7,909 nt of DNA, taken from positions 1 to 7,909 of the forward strand of contig PXSC01000145.1 of the NCBI GenBank assembly GCA_003023535.1. The letters run 5' to 3'. This DNA comes from Halobacteriales archaeon QS_9_70_65. Its GTDB lineage: Archaea; Halobacteriota; Halobacteria; Halobacteriales; Haloarculaceae. Positions within the stretch are counted from its first letter, which is position 1. Each line of letters opens with the position of its first letter. Under the pieces are notes generated by a model that ran no database searches, was not told the origin of the DNA, and was given only the letters and a program-made list of their open reading frames with translations. Position numbers and translations under genes: made by a program. Below are positions 1 through 5,465 of the stretch, in pieces.

Positions 1-1
1 C

Positions 2-781
2 CGCCGGCTCGCGGCCGCCGACCGCTCGACGCTCGTGACGGCGATGCGCCGGACGCTCCGGTTCGTGCGCCGCACGGGGACGGTCTCCTGTCTGGACTTC
101 CGCGAGAACGGCGTCGCGGGCGCCCGCGCGCTCCGGGAGGCCGCCGGGCCGACCGACCTCGACCCGTTCATTTTCGGCAGCGGCGACGCCGCCGTTCTCG
201 AGGTCGCCGACGGCTACGGTGCCAGCGGCGCCAACGACGACGACTTCGCCGACGAGCGGGCCGCCGCCCGCGAGGCCGGCGAGCCGTTCGCCATCCACGC
301 CGGCGAGCCGGACGCCTCGGACATCGACCCCGCCCTCGGGCTGGAGCCGGACCTGCTCGTCCACATGGTCCACGCCGGCCCCGACCACCTCCGGCGGCTC
401 GCCGACCGGTCGGTCCCCGTGGCGGTCTGTCCCCGCGCCAACGCCACCCTCGGGGTGGGGGCGCCGCCGATCCGGGAGTTGCTCGACCACACGACCGTCG
501 CCCTCGGGACCGACAACGTGATGTTGAACCCGCCGTCGATGTTCCGGGAGATGGCCGACACCGCGCGGCGGTTCGACGTGACCGACCGGGAAGTCCTGCG
601 GATGGCGACGACGGCCGGCGCCGAGATAGCCGGCCTCGACTGCGGCGTCGTCGCTTCCGGCCGGCGGGCGGCGCTGGTCGTCCTCGACGGCGACTCGGAC
701 AACCTGGCCGGCTCGGTCGACCCGGTCCGGGCGGTCGTCCGGCGGGCGACCGCCGCCGACGTCGACCGCGTCCTGTTTTAG
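2..781 (+). CDS. Amidohydrolase family protein, C-terminal part (5' end outside window)
   Basis: The reading frame is open from the left edge (first full codon at base 2) to TAG at 779-781, giving 259 residues, so the true start lies upstream. It belongs to the metal-dependent amidohydrolase superfamily (TIM barrel; relatives include cytosine deaminase and chlorohydrolases). Visible motifs, numbered in the window, are HAGE near residues 99-102, HMVHAG near 121-126, a CPRAN segment near 144-148 that resembles the CPxSN motif of the deaminase/chlorohydrolase branch, and GTDN near 170-173. The two His positions and the Asp of GTDN fit metal ligands. The C-terminus carries the small composite domain typical of the family (VVASGRRAALVVLDGD). 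The substrate cannot be told from sequence; a deaminase-type hydrolase is likely. The last 4 nt overlap the stop of the convergent regulator gene. Confidence 0.85.
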   Translation, partial: RRLAAADRSTLVTAMRRTLRFVRRTGTVSCLDFRENGVAGARALREAAGPTDLDPFIFGSGDAAVLEVADGYGASGANDDDFADERAAAREAGEPFAIHAGEPDASDIDPALGLEPDLLVHMVHAGPDHLRRLADRSVPVAVCPRANATLGVGAPPIRELLDHTTVALGTDNVMLNPPSMFREMADTARRFDVTDREVLRMATTAGAEIAGLDCGVVASGRRAALVVLDGDSDNLAGSVDPVRAVVRRATAADVDRVLF

Positions 782-1239
782 GGGTCGAAGCCACCGAACG
801 GCGTCGTCTCGTGGCTTCGGACGAGCACCTCGTCGGCGACGGTCAGCCCCATCTCCAACAGCTCCCGTGCGACGGGGGTGATGTCCTCGTCGGACTCCCC
901 GACGGCCGTCACCAGCAGGTTTCGGTCGCCGGTGACGAGCTCCTGGACCGACACCACCCCGTCGATCTCGAGGATCTCCTCGACGCGGTCGCCCCGCTCC
1001 GGAATCGAGGCGGTACAGAACAGGAGCATCCGGAGCGGATGTCCCGACCGTTGGTAGTCGACCCGGGCGCCGTACCCCTTGATGACGCCGTCGTTCTCGA
1101 GCCGCTGGATGCGCTTGCGGACGGTGCTGTCGGAGGTGCCGGTTCGCTCGGCGATGTCCCCCGACGACGTGTTCCGTGCGTCGTCCTGCAGGGCGTGCAG
1201 GATGGCCCTGTCGACGTCGTCGATGGCCCGATCGGACAT
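778..1239 (-). CDS. Lrp/AsnC-family transcriptional regulator
   Basis: This is a 153-residue protein, a normal length for the family. Residues 5-60 form the winged helix-turn-helix: IDDVDRAILHALQDDAR opens it, and the recognition helix lies around TSDSTVRKRIQRLENDGVI (35-53). Residues 65-140 fit the RAM (βαββαβ) domain that binds small effectors and mediates oligomerisation, with VVSVQELVTGDRNLLV in the middle. I chose the ATG at 1237-1239. A longer frame reaches 1377, but its extra 46 residues are Arg/Pro-rich and lack family similarity. A weak TATA-like stretch (AGCTACAGG on the minus strand, about 1262-1270) lies near -27. The family often regulates amino acid metabolism. The divergent neighbour aroE is a plausible but unproven target, as is the gene itself. 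Confidence 0.88.
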   Translation of the reverse strand: MSDRAIDDVDRAILHALQDDARNTSSGDIAERTGTSDSTVRKRIQRLENDGVIKGYGARVDYQRSGHPLRMLLFCTASIPERGDRVEEILEIDGVVSVQELVTGDRNLLVTAVGESDEDITPVARELLEMGLTVADEVLVRSHETTPFGGFDP

Positions 1240-1276
1240 GCCGGTAGGTCGGCGCCGGGGGACCTGTAGCTTCCGA

Positions 1277-1336
1277 CGTCGGCCGACTCCCGGCCGACGC
1301 CAGCGGGTCGTCGAACCATCCCGCGCCGGCCGACGC
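1277..1336. promoter_or_regulatory. Candidate operator: inverted and direct repeat between the regulator and aroE
   Basis: CGTCGGCCG (1277-1285) and CGGCCGACG (1291-1299) form a perfect 9-bp inverted repeat with a 5-nt spacer. The right arm extended by one base, CGGCCGACGC (1291-1300), recurs directly at 1327-1336, 36 bp away. The repeats lie upstream of both divergent start codons, where an Lrp/AsnC dimer could bind. Function is inferred from position and symmetry only; in GC-rich DNA such repeats can occur by chance. Confidence 0.35.
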
Positions 1337-1352
1337 TTCCCCGGGCCGGGAG

Positions 1353-1360
1353 CGTTATGC
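1353..1360 (+). promoter_or_regulatory. TATA-like element for aroE
   Basis: CGTTATGC is the only AT-containing patch in a GC-rich stretch. It is centred about 26 nt before the aroE ATG at 1383, the spacing expected for a leaderless haloarchaeal transcript. No Shine-Dalgarno precedes the ATG, which agrees. Confidence 0.45.
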
Positions 1361-1382
1361 CCGCGGCCGAACCACACCCGGT

Positions 1383-2177
1383 ATGGACGTCTTCGGTCTC
1401 ATCGGCAGCCCCGTCGAGCACTCCGTGTCGCCGCAGATGCACGAGGCGGCCTACGAGGCGCTGGAGATGGACGCCCGCTACGTGACGCTGGAGCCCGCGG
1501 AGGACGCCCTCGGGCTGGCCGTCGACGGCGCGAGCGCGCTCGGCGTCGACGGGCTGAACGTCACCATTCCGTTCAAGCAGTCGGTGCTGCCGCTCGTGGA
1601 GCCGGACCCGCTGGCCGAGCGCATCGGCGCGGTCAACACCGTCGACCTGTCGGGCGAGCCGACGGGCCACAACACCGATGCTGCGGGCGTCACGCGCGCC
1701 TTCGAACACCACGACGTCTCGCCGTCGGGGACAGCGGTGGTCGTCGGCGCCGGCGGGGCGGGCCGGGCGGCGGCGTTCGCGCTGGCCGACGCCGGCGCCG
1801 ACGTCCGGATCGCCAACCGGACCGTCCCGCGGGCCGAGGCGCTGGCCGGGGCGGTGCCGGGCGCCGACGCCCACGGGCTCGACGCCCTCGAGGAGCTGCT
1901 CGCGGACGCCGACCTGCTGGTCAATGCCACCAGCGTCGGCATGGAGTCCGACGAGACGCCCGTCCCCGCGGCGGCGCTCCACGGCGACCTCGCGGTGCTG
2001 GATGCGGTGTACACGCCGCTGGAGACGCGGCTGCTCCGGGAGGCGGCGGCGGCCGGCGCCACGACCATCGACGGGGCGTGGATGCTGCTGTTCCAGGGGG
2101 TCGAAGCGTTCGAGCTGTGGACCGGCCGGTCGGCGCCCGTCGAGGCGATGAACCGGGCGCTGCGGGCGGCGCTGTAG
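1383..2177 (+). CDS. aroE: Shikimate dehydrogenase (NADP+), shikimate pathway
   Basis: This 264-residue protein has the normal family length. It reduces 3-dehydroshikimate to shikimate with NADPH, in aromatic amino acid and folate precursor synthesis. The N-terminal substrate domain has the SxS site (Ser14, Ser16 in [13 protein letters not shown]), the catalytic Lys65 in NVTIPFKQ, Asn85 in GAVNT, and the catalytic Asp99 in HNTDAAG. The Rossmann domain has GAGGAG at 122-127, NRT at 145-147 (NADP-phosphate region) and NATSVGM at 181-187. The C-terminal helix motif [18 protein letters not shown] (231-248) contains the substrate-contacting Gln238. All key residues are intact. The ATG at 1383 starts the protein directly at the conserved [10 protein letters not shown]. 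The gene is divergent from the Lrp/AsnC regulator; its product, via chorismate, would feed the pab locus further right. Confidence 0.97.
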   Translation: MDVFGLIGSPVEHSVSPQMHEAAYEALEMDARYVTLEPAEDALGLAVDGASALGVDGLNVTIPFKQSVLPLVEPDPLAERIGAVNTVDLSGEPTGHNTDAAGVTRAFEHHDVSPSGTAVVVGAGGAGRAAAFALADAGADVRIANRTVPRAEALAGAVPGADAHGLDALEELLADADLLVNATSVGMESDETPVPAAALHGDLAVLDAVYTPLETRLLREAAAAGATTIDGAWMLLFQGVEAFELWTGRSAPVEAMNRALRAAL

Positions 2178-2224
2178 CCGCCATGGCAGTGTTCAGATAA
2201 GGATTAAGAGAATGGGACGCGGGA

Positions 2225-2389
2225 GAAAGCCCTCGGCGCTTTCGACTTCTGCTCGCGGGCCGGAGGCCCGCTCGCACGGCCCGGGGCGACTCCGTCGCCT
2301 CGCTGCCCGCGACTCGCTGCGCGCTTCGGCCGCGGTGCGGTCTATAGTGCTTGCGTCGTCGAGGTTCGTCGAAAGCGCCTCGCCCTTTC
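2225..2389. repeat. Hairpin-rich repeat-like element with inverted ends
   Basis: The 331-bp gap 2178-2508 contains no convincing gene. Within it, a 19-nt segment at 2225-2243 (GAAAGC, 7-nt loop, GCTTTC) is related in inverted orientation to the 19-nt segment at 2371-2389 (GAAAGCGCC...CTTTC), matching at 14 of 19 positions. Between these ends lie two perfect hairpins: GCGGGCC-GGA-GGCCCGC (2255-2271) and GGCGAC-TCC-GTCGCC (2285-2299). Inverted ends plus internal hairpins suggest a small dispersed or MITE-like repeat. The general look, including the CTTTCAGTCCGCCAGG tail, is one I associate with repeated noncoding DNA in haloarchaeal genomes, but I cannot verify copies. No target duplication is obvious. 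The frames open here give low-complexity Arg/Ser-rich peptides and are not credible genes. Confidence 0.45.
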
Positions 2390-2478
2390 AGTCCGCCAGG
2401 GGTTAGTCGACTGGTCGGCAGAAACTGGCTCGTCTGTCGGTGCTTAATTTGAACACCGCAGCCGCGGCAGCCACCGGG

Positions 2479-2487
2479 GTTAAGTAC
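2479..2487 (+). promoter_or_regulatory. TATA box for the helix-hairpin-helix protein gene
   Basis: GTTAAGTAC, preceded by an ACCGGGG stretch that could act as BRE, is centred about 26 nt upstream of the ATG at 2509. This is the leaderless promoter geometry of haloarchaea and is the main reason to prefer that ATG over the GTG at 2440. Confidence 0.6.
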
Positions 2488-2508
2488 GACCCGCTGCTGA
2501 CTCCGCGT

Positions 2509-2928
2509 ATGGTGTTCGAACTGCTCCGAACGGTCCTGGGGCTGGGGAGTTCCGACTCGACCGGCGAGACCGACGTGACGGTCGAGCGGAGGCCGGACGA
2601 CGGCGCCGCGGGCACCGATGGCGACGCCCACGAGGAGGCCGCCACCGCGGGCACCGACGCCGCCGCCTCGACCGGCTCGATGACCGAGGAGCCGCCGGCA
2701 ACCGGCGCCGCCGAGCCGGCCGAGGCCGCCGGGCCGACCGACGGCGGCGAGGCCGTCTCCGTCGAGGAGGTCAGCGGCATCGGCCCCGCATACGCCGAGC
2801 GGCTGTCGACGGCGGGCGTCGACACCGTCGGCGACCTGCTGGCGGCCGACCCCGAGAAGCTCGCCGACAGCACGGACATCTCTGCCAAGCGGATCGGCCG
2901 CTGGCAGGACCGCGCGGAGGGGTCGTAA
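2509..2928 (+). CDS. Small helix-hairpin-helix domain protein with acidic linker
   Basis: This is a 139-residue protein. Residues 1-13 (MVFELLRTVLGLG) form a short hydrophobic leader segment. Residues 14-82 are a low-complexity Ala/Glu/Asp/Gly/Thr linker, probably disordered. Residues 84-136 form a helix-hairpin-helix fold of the kind found in DNA-binding and DUF4332-like proteins: VEEVSGIGPAYAERLSTAG, then VDTVGDLLAADPEKLAD, then KRIGRW. The GIGPAYAERL hairpin is the clearest signature. Such domains contact DNA non-specifically or mediate protein contacts; no catalytic domain is present, so the role is unknown. The start is the ATG at 2509, supported by a TATA box 26 nt upstream. An in-frame GTG at 2440 would add 23 residues that overlap that box. 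The TAA stop lies within a sequence resembling a transposon end (2925-2933), so the C-terminus might have been set by an insertion. Confidence 0.75.
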   Translation: MVFELLRTVLGLGSSDSTGETDVTVERRPDDGAAGTDGDAHEEAATAGTDAAASTGSMTEEPPATGAAEPAEAAGPTDGGEAVSVEEVSGIGPAYAERLSTAGVDTVGDLLAADPEKLADSTDISAKRIGRWQDRAEGS

Positions 2929-2998
2929 ACTACCCCGCCCTACTCGCTCCCTCCCGCCTTGCGGCAGTCGGTCACTCCTCGAGGACGGGGCTTTCCCG
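2925..2998 (-). mobile_element. Possible IS200/IS605-type right-end relic
   Basis: Read on the minus strand, the segment runs from GGGAAAGCCCCGTCC, through a GC-rich loop, to AGGGCGGGGTAGTTTAC at 2941-2925. The two arms pair at 8 of 9 positions (2933-2941 with 2982-2990). An imperfect hairpin with an AAGCCCC-type arm, ending in GGGGTAGTTYAC, resembles the right ends (and omega-RNA 3' parts) of TnpB-type IS200/IS605 elements as I recall them from archaea and cyanobacteria. No tnpB or tnpA remnant is visible on either strand, so at most this is a non-autonomous or decayed end. The tip covers the stop codon of the upstream gene. The family assignment is from memory, not a search. Confidence 0.35.
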
Positions 2999-3031
2999 CA
3001 CTGCTATTGTGCCCCGCGGCCCCGTGTGGTT

Positions 3032-3116
3032 CGAGAGAGCGACGCTCTCTCGTCATCTGCTCACGGGCGGCGGAGCCGCCCGTTCGCATGGTCCGCGGGA
3101 CTCGACGAGTCCCGCG
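3032..3116. repeat. Run of three perfect hairpins
   Basis: Three perfect stems follow each other within 85 bp: CGAGAGAGC-GAC-GCTCTCTCG (3032-3052), a 9-bp stem ACGGGCGGC/GCCGCCCGT with GGA loop (3063-3083), and a 9-bp stem CGCGGGACT/AGTCCCGCG with a 5-nt loop (3094-3116). Two spacers of about 10 nt separate them. The stems differ in sequence, so this is not a tandem duplication. They may be structured parts of a mobile-element RNA together with the end at 2925-2998, or a hairpin-type intergenic repeat. Confidence 0.55.
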
Positions 3117-3153
3117 CATATCACGACGGACCCCCGCCGTGAATTGTCCCGCC

Positions 3154-3163
3154 GGTTTAATTC
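3154..3163 (+). promoter_or_regulatory. TATA-like element upstream of the candidate structured RNA
   Basis: GGTTTAATTC is the best archaeal TATA match in the 567-bp gap. Its centre is about 26 nt before 3184, just where a block of nested hairpins begins. No plausible protein start follows at that distance. Confidence 0.4.
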
Positions 3164-3182
3164 CCGGTGTTCTCGCGTTCTA

Positions 3183-3316
3183 TCCCCAAGCGGGGAACGG
3201 GAGTCGAACCCGTTCACGGTCATCGTCCCCGAGTGTGGGGCGCGACGGCAGTACCGTCGCGCCCCAGATGCCGGTTTACTCGCGGCATCTACCGACCCCG
3301 ACGTGTGCAGGGACGG
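3183..3316 (+). ncRNA. Candidate small structured RNA of unknown family
   Basis: Starting about 26 nt after a TATA-like element, the sequence folds into consecutive stems. These are TCCCC-AAGC-GGGGA (3183-3196), a 7-bp hairpin GAACGGG/CCCGTTC (3195-3215, competing by two bases), a perfect 12-bp hairpin GGGGCGCGACGG/CCGTCGCGCCCC with 5-nt loop (3237-3265), and an immediately abutting perfect 8-bp hairpin AGATGCCG/CGGCATCT with 9-nt loop (3266-3290). CGTCCC (3224-3229) can pair with GGGACG (3310-3315), closing the last two into a multibranch unit. I see no RNase P, SRP, box C/D or tRNA consensus. The opposite strand could equally be the transcribed one, although the TATA position favours plus. 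The 3' end is uncertain and no T-run terminator is evident. Confidence 0.35.
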
Positions 3317-3495
3317 CAGTAAATCAACGGACGGCTCACGAGGGAAAAACAGGTTGCCACACGGTGAAAGTGAACGAAGACGGGCGCTCCTCCCCTCCCT
3401 ACCGCTTGCCTCGCTCGCGGCTGAGGAAGGGGACTCCGCGCCCTGCACCGCGCTGAACCGCAAGACCGTTACCGGTCGGCCGCCACATCGTAGTG

Positions 3496-3918
3496 ATGCG
3501 TGTGGTCACCGACAGAGCCGCCTTCCGCAAGGCGGCCGCCGCGGCCCCGCCCGACGCGCGGGTGCCGGTCGAGCTCCGCGTCGATGTCGCCGATCCGTTC
3601 GAGGCCTACCGCCGGGCCCGCAGCGGCGACGGTAACGACGTATTCCTCGAGACGACCGGCGGCCAGTCCGGCTGGGACTACTTCACGACCGACGCCGTCG
3701 AGCGAGTGACCGTCTCGGCGGACGCCGTCTCCCGCGGCGACGGCTCGCCGTCGCTGGACGCGCTGGCGAGGGTCCTCGACGACGAGCGGGATGTCCTCAC
3801 CGGCGTCCGACACCGCCGGAAGCCGCACGTCAGCGTCCAGTTCCACCCCAAGAGCATCCTCACCGACGTCGGTGAGCGCATGATCGGGCGCTTCTGTCAG
3901 CGATGCAGTACCACCTGA
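3496..3918 (+). pseudogene. pabB'-'pabA deletion fusion (aminodeoxychorismate synthase remnant)
   Basis: The frame is open for 140 residues but joins two different proteins. Residues 1 to about 97 match the N-terminus of chorismate-binding component I (PabB/TrpE type): VELRVDVADPFEAYRRA followed by the regulatory-site region FLETTGGQSGWDYF. Residues from about 99 to 135 match the end of the class I glutamine amidotransferase component (PabA/TrpG type): GVRHRRKPHVSVQFHPKSI, then LTDVGERMI. The catalytic chorismate-binding domain of PabB, and the N-terminal two thirds of PabA with its nucleophilic Cys, are absent. From usual family lengths, roughly 1.7 kb is missing. The amidotransferase HPE motif reads HPK (residues 117-119), so the catalytic Glu is also lost. 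Neither activity can remain. The ORF overlaps pabC by 16 nt, as in a compact pabB-pabA-pabC operon. A GTG at 3493 is an alternative start. The fusion could also be an assembly collapse. Confidence 0.82.
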
Positions 3919-4772
3919 ACGGCGAACTGGTGCCCCGCGAGGAGGCGACCGTCAGCGTCGACGACCGGGGGTTCCGCTACGGCGACGCGGTCTTCGAGAC
4001 GTGTCGGGCCTACGGCGGCGAGGTGTACGCCTGGGACCGCCACGTCGACCGGCTCCGAGCGAGCTGTGAGACGCTCGGCATGGTCGAGGCGGCCCCCGAC
4101 GACCTCGCCGTCCGGGTCGCCGAGACGCTCGACGCGAACGACCTCGCGGACGCCTACGTCCGGATCTCCGTCAGCCGGGGCGTCCAGCCGGGCAAGCTGA
4201 CGCCACAGCCGGACGTCGACCCGACGGTCGTCGTTTACGTCAAGCCGCTACCGCAGGGCGGCGTCGACGGCGAACCCGTTTGGGACGGCCCCGCGGTCGT
4301 CCAGTCAGTGAAAACACGCCGCGTGCCCGGGGCCGCGCTGCCGGCCGACGCGAAGACCCACAACTACCTCGACGCCGTCCTCGCGCGGCTGGAACTCCGG
4401 CGGGCCGCCAACGACTCCCACCGGCCGGACGAGGCGCTGATGCGGGACGTCGACGGCAACGTCGCCGAGTGCGCCTCGAGCAACCTCTTCTTCGTCGACG
4501 ACGGCGTCGTGAAGACGCCGGCGGCGGGGTCGCTCCTGCCGGGTATCACCCGGGAGCTGGTCGTCGAGCTCGCGGAGGCCGAAGGGTTCCCCGTCGAGAC
4601 CGGCCGGTACTCCCTCGACGACGTCCGGGAGGCAGATGAGGCGTTCCTGACGAACTCGACGTGGGAGCTCCGGCCCGTCGAGCGGGTCGACGGCATCGCT
4701 GTCGGCGACGGCCCGATGACGTCGCTGCTCCGTCGGCTCTACGACGAGCGCGTCGAGGAGCGCTGCTACTGA
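3903..4772 (+). CDS. pabC: Class IV PLP-dependent aminotransferase, likely aminodeoxychorismate lyase
   Basis: This 289-residue protein is a full-length fold-type IV aminotransferase. In the pab context it would convert 4-amino-4-deoxychorismate to p-aminobenzoate and pyruvate, for folate-type cofactors. The N-terminal DDRGFRYGDAVFETCR (20-35) is the family signature start. The PLP Lys is Lys151 in ADAKTHNYLDAVLAR. Glu189 in NVAECASSNLFFV contacts the pyridine ring. LLPGITR (211-217) and FLTNSTWELRPV (248-259) form the phosphate-binding and active-site loops. All are intact. The start ATG at 3903 lies inside the end of the fused pabBA remnant (16-nt overlap), and no Shine-Dalgarno is visible, so translation may be coupled. 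Branched-chain or D-amino acid aminotransferases share this fold; the pab neighbourhood favours lyase. With the upstream synthase broken, its substrate must come from elsewhere or its role has changed. Confidence 0.88.
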   Translation: MQYHLNGELVPREEATVSVDDRGFRYGDAVFETCRAYGGEVYAWDRHVDRLRASCETLGMVEAAPDDLAVRVAETLDANDLADAYVRISVSRGVQPGKLTPQPDVDPTVVVYVKPLPQGGVDGEPVWDGPAVVQSVKTRRVPGAALPADAKTHNYLDAVLARLELRRAANDSHRPDEALMRDVDGNVAECASSNLFFVDDGVVKTPAAGSLLPGITRELVVELAEAEGFPVETGRYSLDDVREADEAFLTNSTWELRPVERVDGIAVGDGPMTSLLRRLYDERVEERCY

Positions 4773-4804
4773 GGGAGACGCGGACGACGTGCGACGACCG
4801 CCGT

Positions 4805-5413
4805 CTACGATTCGAGCACCGTCTCGGGGTCGACGTCGCCGCCGGGGCCGACGACGACGTCGCTGCGAGCCGCCGACCCGACGGCGACCGTGCCGCCGGC
4901 GACGATCGGTGCGACCAGCCCCGCGGCGACGACGCCCGGGTCGGCGAACGACGCGGCAGCTGCGACGCCAACCTCGCCGCCGACGTCGATACCCGTCCGC
5001 TCGACGACCGCCTCGGCCGCCTCGAGCACTTCGCCGTGACTGTACGTCACCCCGTCGCTCCGGAGCAGCGGGTCCCCTGGAGCGACGATGTCCGGCGGCA
5101 TCGACGGGTTCTCGCTCCAGACGTCGACGACGACCGCCCGGACGCCGTCGTCCGGGGCGGTCGGCGGGTCGAAGCGGACGACGCCGCCCAGCAGCGCGGC
5201 GCCGTACAGCGTCAGCACGGGCTCCGGCAGCGGGTCGTCGGCAACTGCGACACCGTCGCCGCCCCGGACGCCGAGGTGTCGGAGGAAGTTCCCGACCTTC
5301 CAGGCGCTCGTGCAGAACCGCCGGTAGTCGTACTCCCGATCGACGGCCGACGCCCGGAGCGCCGCCGCCTCCGAGCGCCGGTCCCGCCCGATCAGGTCCC
5401 CGAGGGCATCCAT
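4805..5413 (-). CDS. Short acyl-CoA synthetase (ANL)-like protein, no adenylation core
   Basis: This is a 202-residue protein. Residues 1-90 resemble the N-terminal part of AMP-forming acyl-CoA synthetases: LGDLIGRDRRSEAAALR, YDYRRFCTSAWKVGNFLRHLG, then an Ala-rich LTLYGAALLGGVVRFDPP stretch as in the region that precedes the adenylation core. The TSGTTG-type phosphate loop, the YGxTE motif and the C-terminal lid domain with the catalytic Lys are all absent, and full enzymes exceed 500 residues. The rest (GVTYSHGEVLEAAEAVV, then VAAGLVAPIVAGGTVAVG) still looks like parts of the fold. It is therefore probably a degenerate, non-adenylating family member. I recall comparable short proteins in other haloarchaea, but function is unknown. 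The ATG at 5413 has a TATA element about 27 nt upstream, shared with the divergent gene. It is convergent with pabC (32-nt gap). Confidence 0.7.
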   Translation of the reverse strand: MDALGDLIGRDRRSEAAALRASAVDREYDYRRFCTSAWKVGNFLRHLGVRGGDGVAVADDPLPEPVLTLYGAALLGGVVRFDPPTAPDDGVRAVVVDVWSENPSMPPDIVAPGDPLLRSDGVTYSHGEVLEAAEAVVERTGIDVGGEVGVAAAASFADPGVVAAGLVAPIVAGGTVAVGSAARSDVVVGPGGDVDPETVLES

Positions 5414-5435
5414 ATCCGTCGTTGGGCCGCCGGAC

Positions 5436-5445
5436 GTTTATATTC
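5436..5445. promoter_or_regulatory. Single central TATA element in a 52-bp divergent spacer
   Basis: GTTTATATTC is the only AT-rich stretch between the start codons at 5413 (-) and 5466 (+). Its complement reads GAATATAAAC, so it resembles a TATA box on both strands. Its centre is about 25 nt from the plus start and about 27 nt from the minus start, the correct leaderless spacing both ways. Both genes probably use this one site. Confidence 0.65.
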
Positions 5446-5465
5446 GAGCGACCCGGATCACCGAC

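Larger units (their letters stand above)
2929..3495. other. 567-bp gap without a credible protein gene
   Basis: Open frames exist on both strands but encode Arg/Ser/Pro-rich, low-complexity peptides without domains and without the acidic bias of the neighbouring proteins. The left half (2925-3116) is a transposon-end-like segment plus three hairpins. The centre (3183-3316) is the candidate structured RNA. At the right there is a further imperfect hairpin (TCCCCTCCCT at 3391-3400 with AGGAAGGGGA at 3424-3433, 9 of 10 paired) and a GACCG-TTAC-CGGTC hairpin (3464-3477). The GTTACC inside the latter sits about 26 nt before the ATG at 3496 and may be the weak promoter of the pab locus. Confidence 0.6.

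Noticed and set aside
1240..1377. A 46-residue N-terminal extension of the Lrp/AsnC regulator
   Set aside because: The extra residues are Arg/Pro-rich and outside the family fold, and would cover the aroE promoter; the ATG at 1239 gives a normal-length protein.
2440..2508. GTG start at 2440 for the helix-hairpin-helix protein
   Set aside because: The extension overlaps a good TATA box at the right distance from the ATG at 2509.
3183..3300. An intact tRNA gene on the minus strand
   Set aside because: The T-arm and TCCCCGC look right, but no GCGGGGA-type 5' acceptor strand, no D-arm and no anticodon loop of the correct form can be placed, even allowing an intron.
2959..3635. Open frames of 165 and 208 codons in the hairpin-rich gap
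   Set aside because: They are low-complexity, basic and run through perfect hairpins, with no promoter-start relation and no domain.
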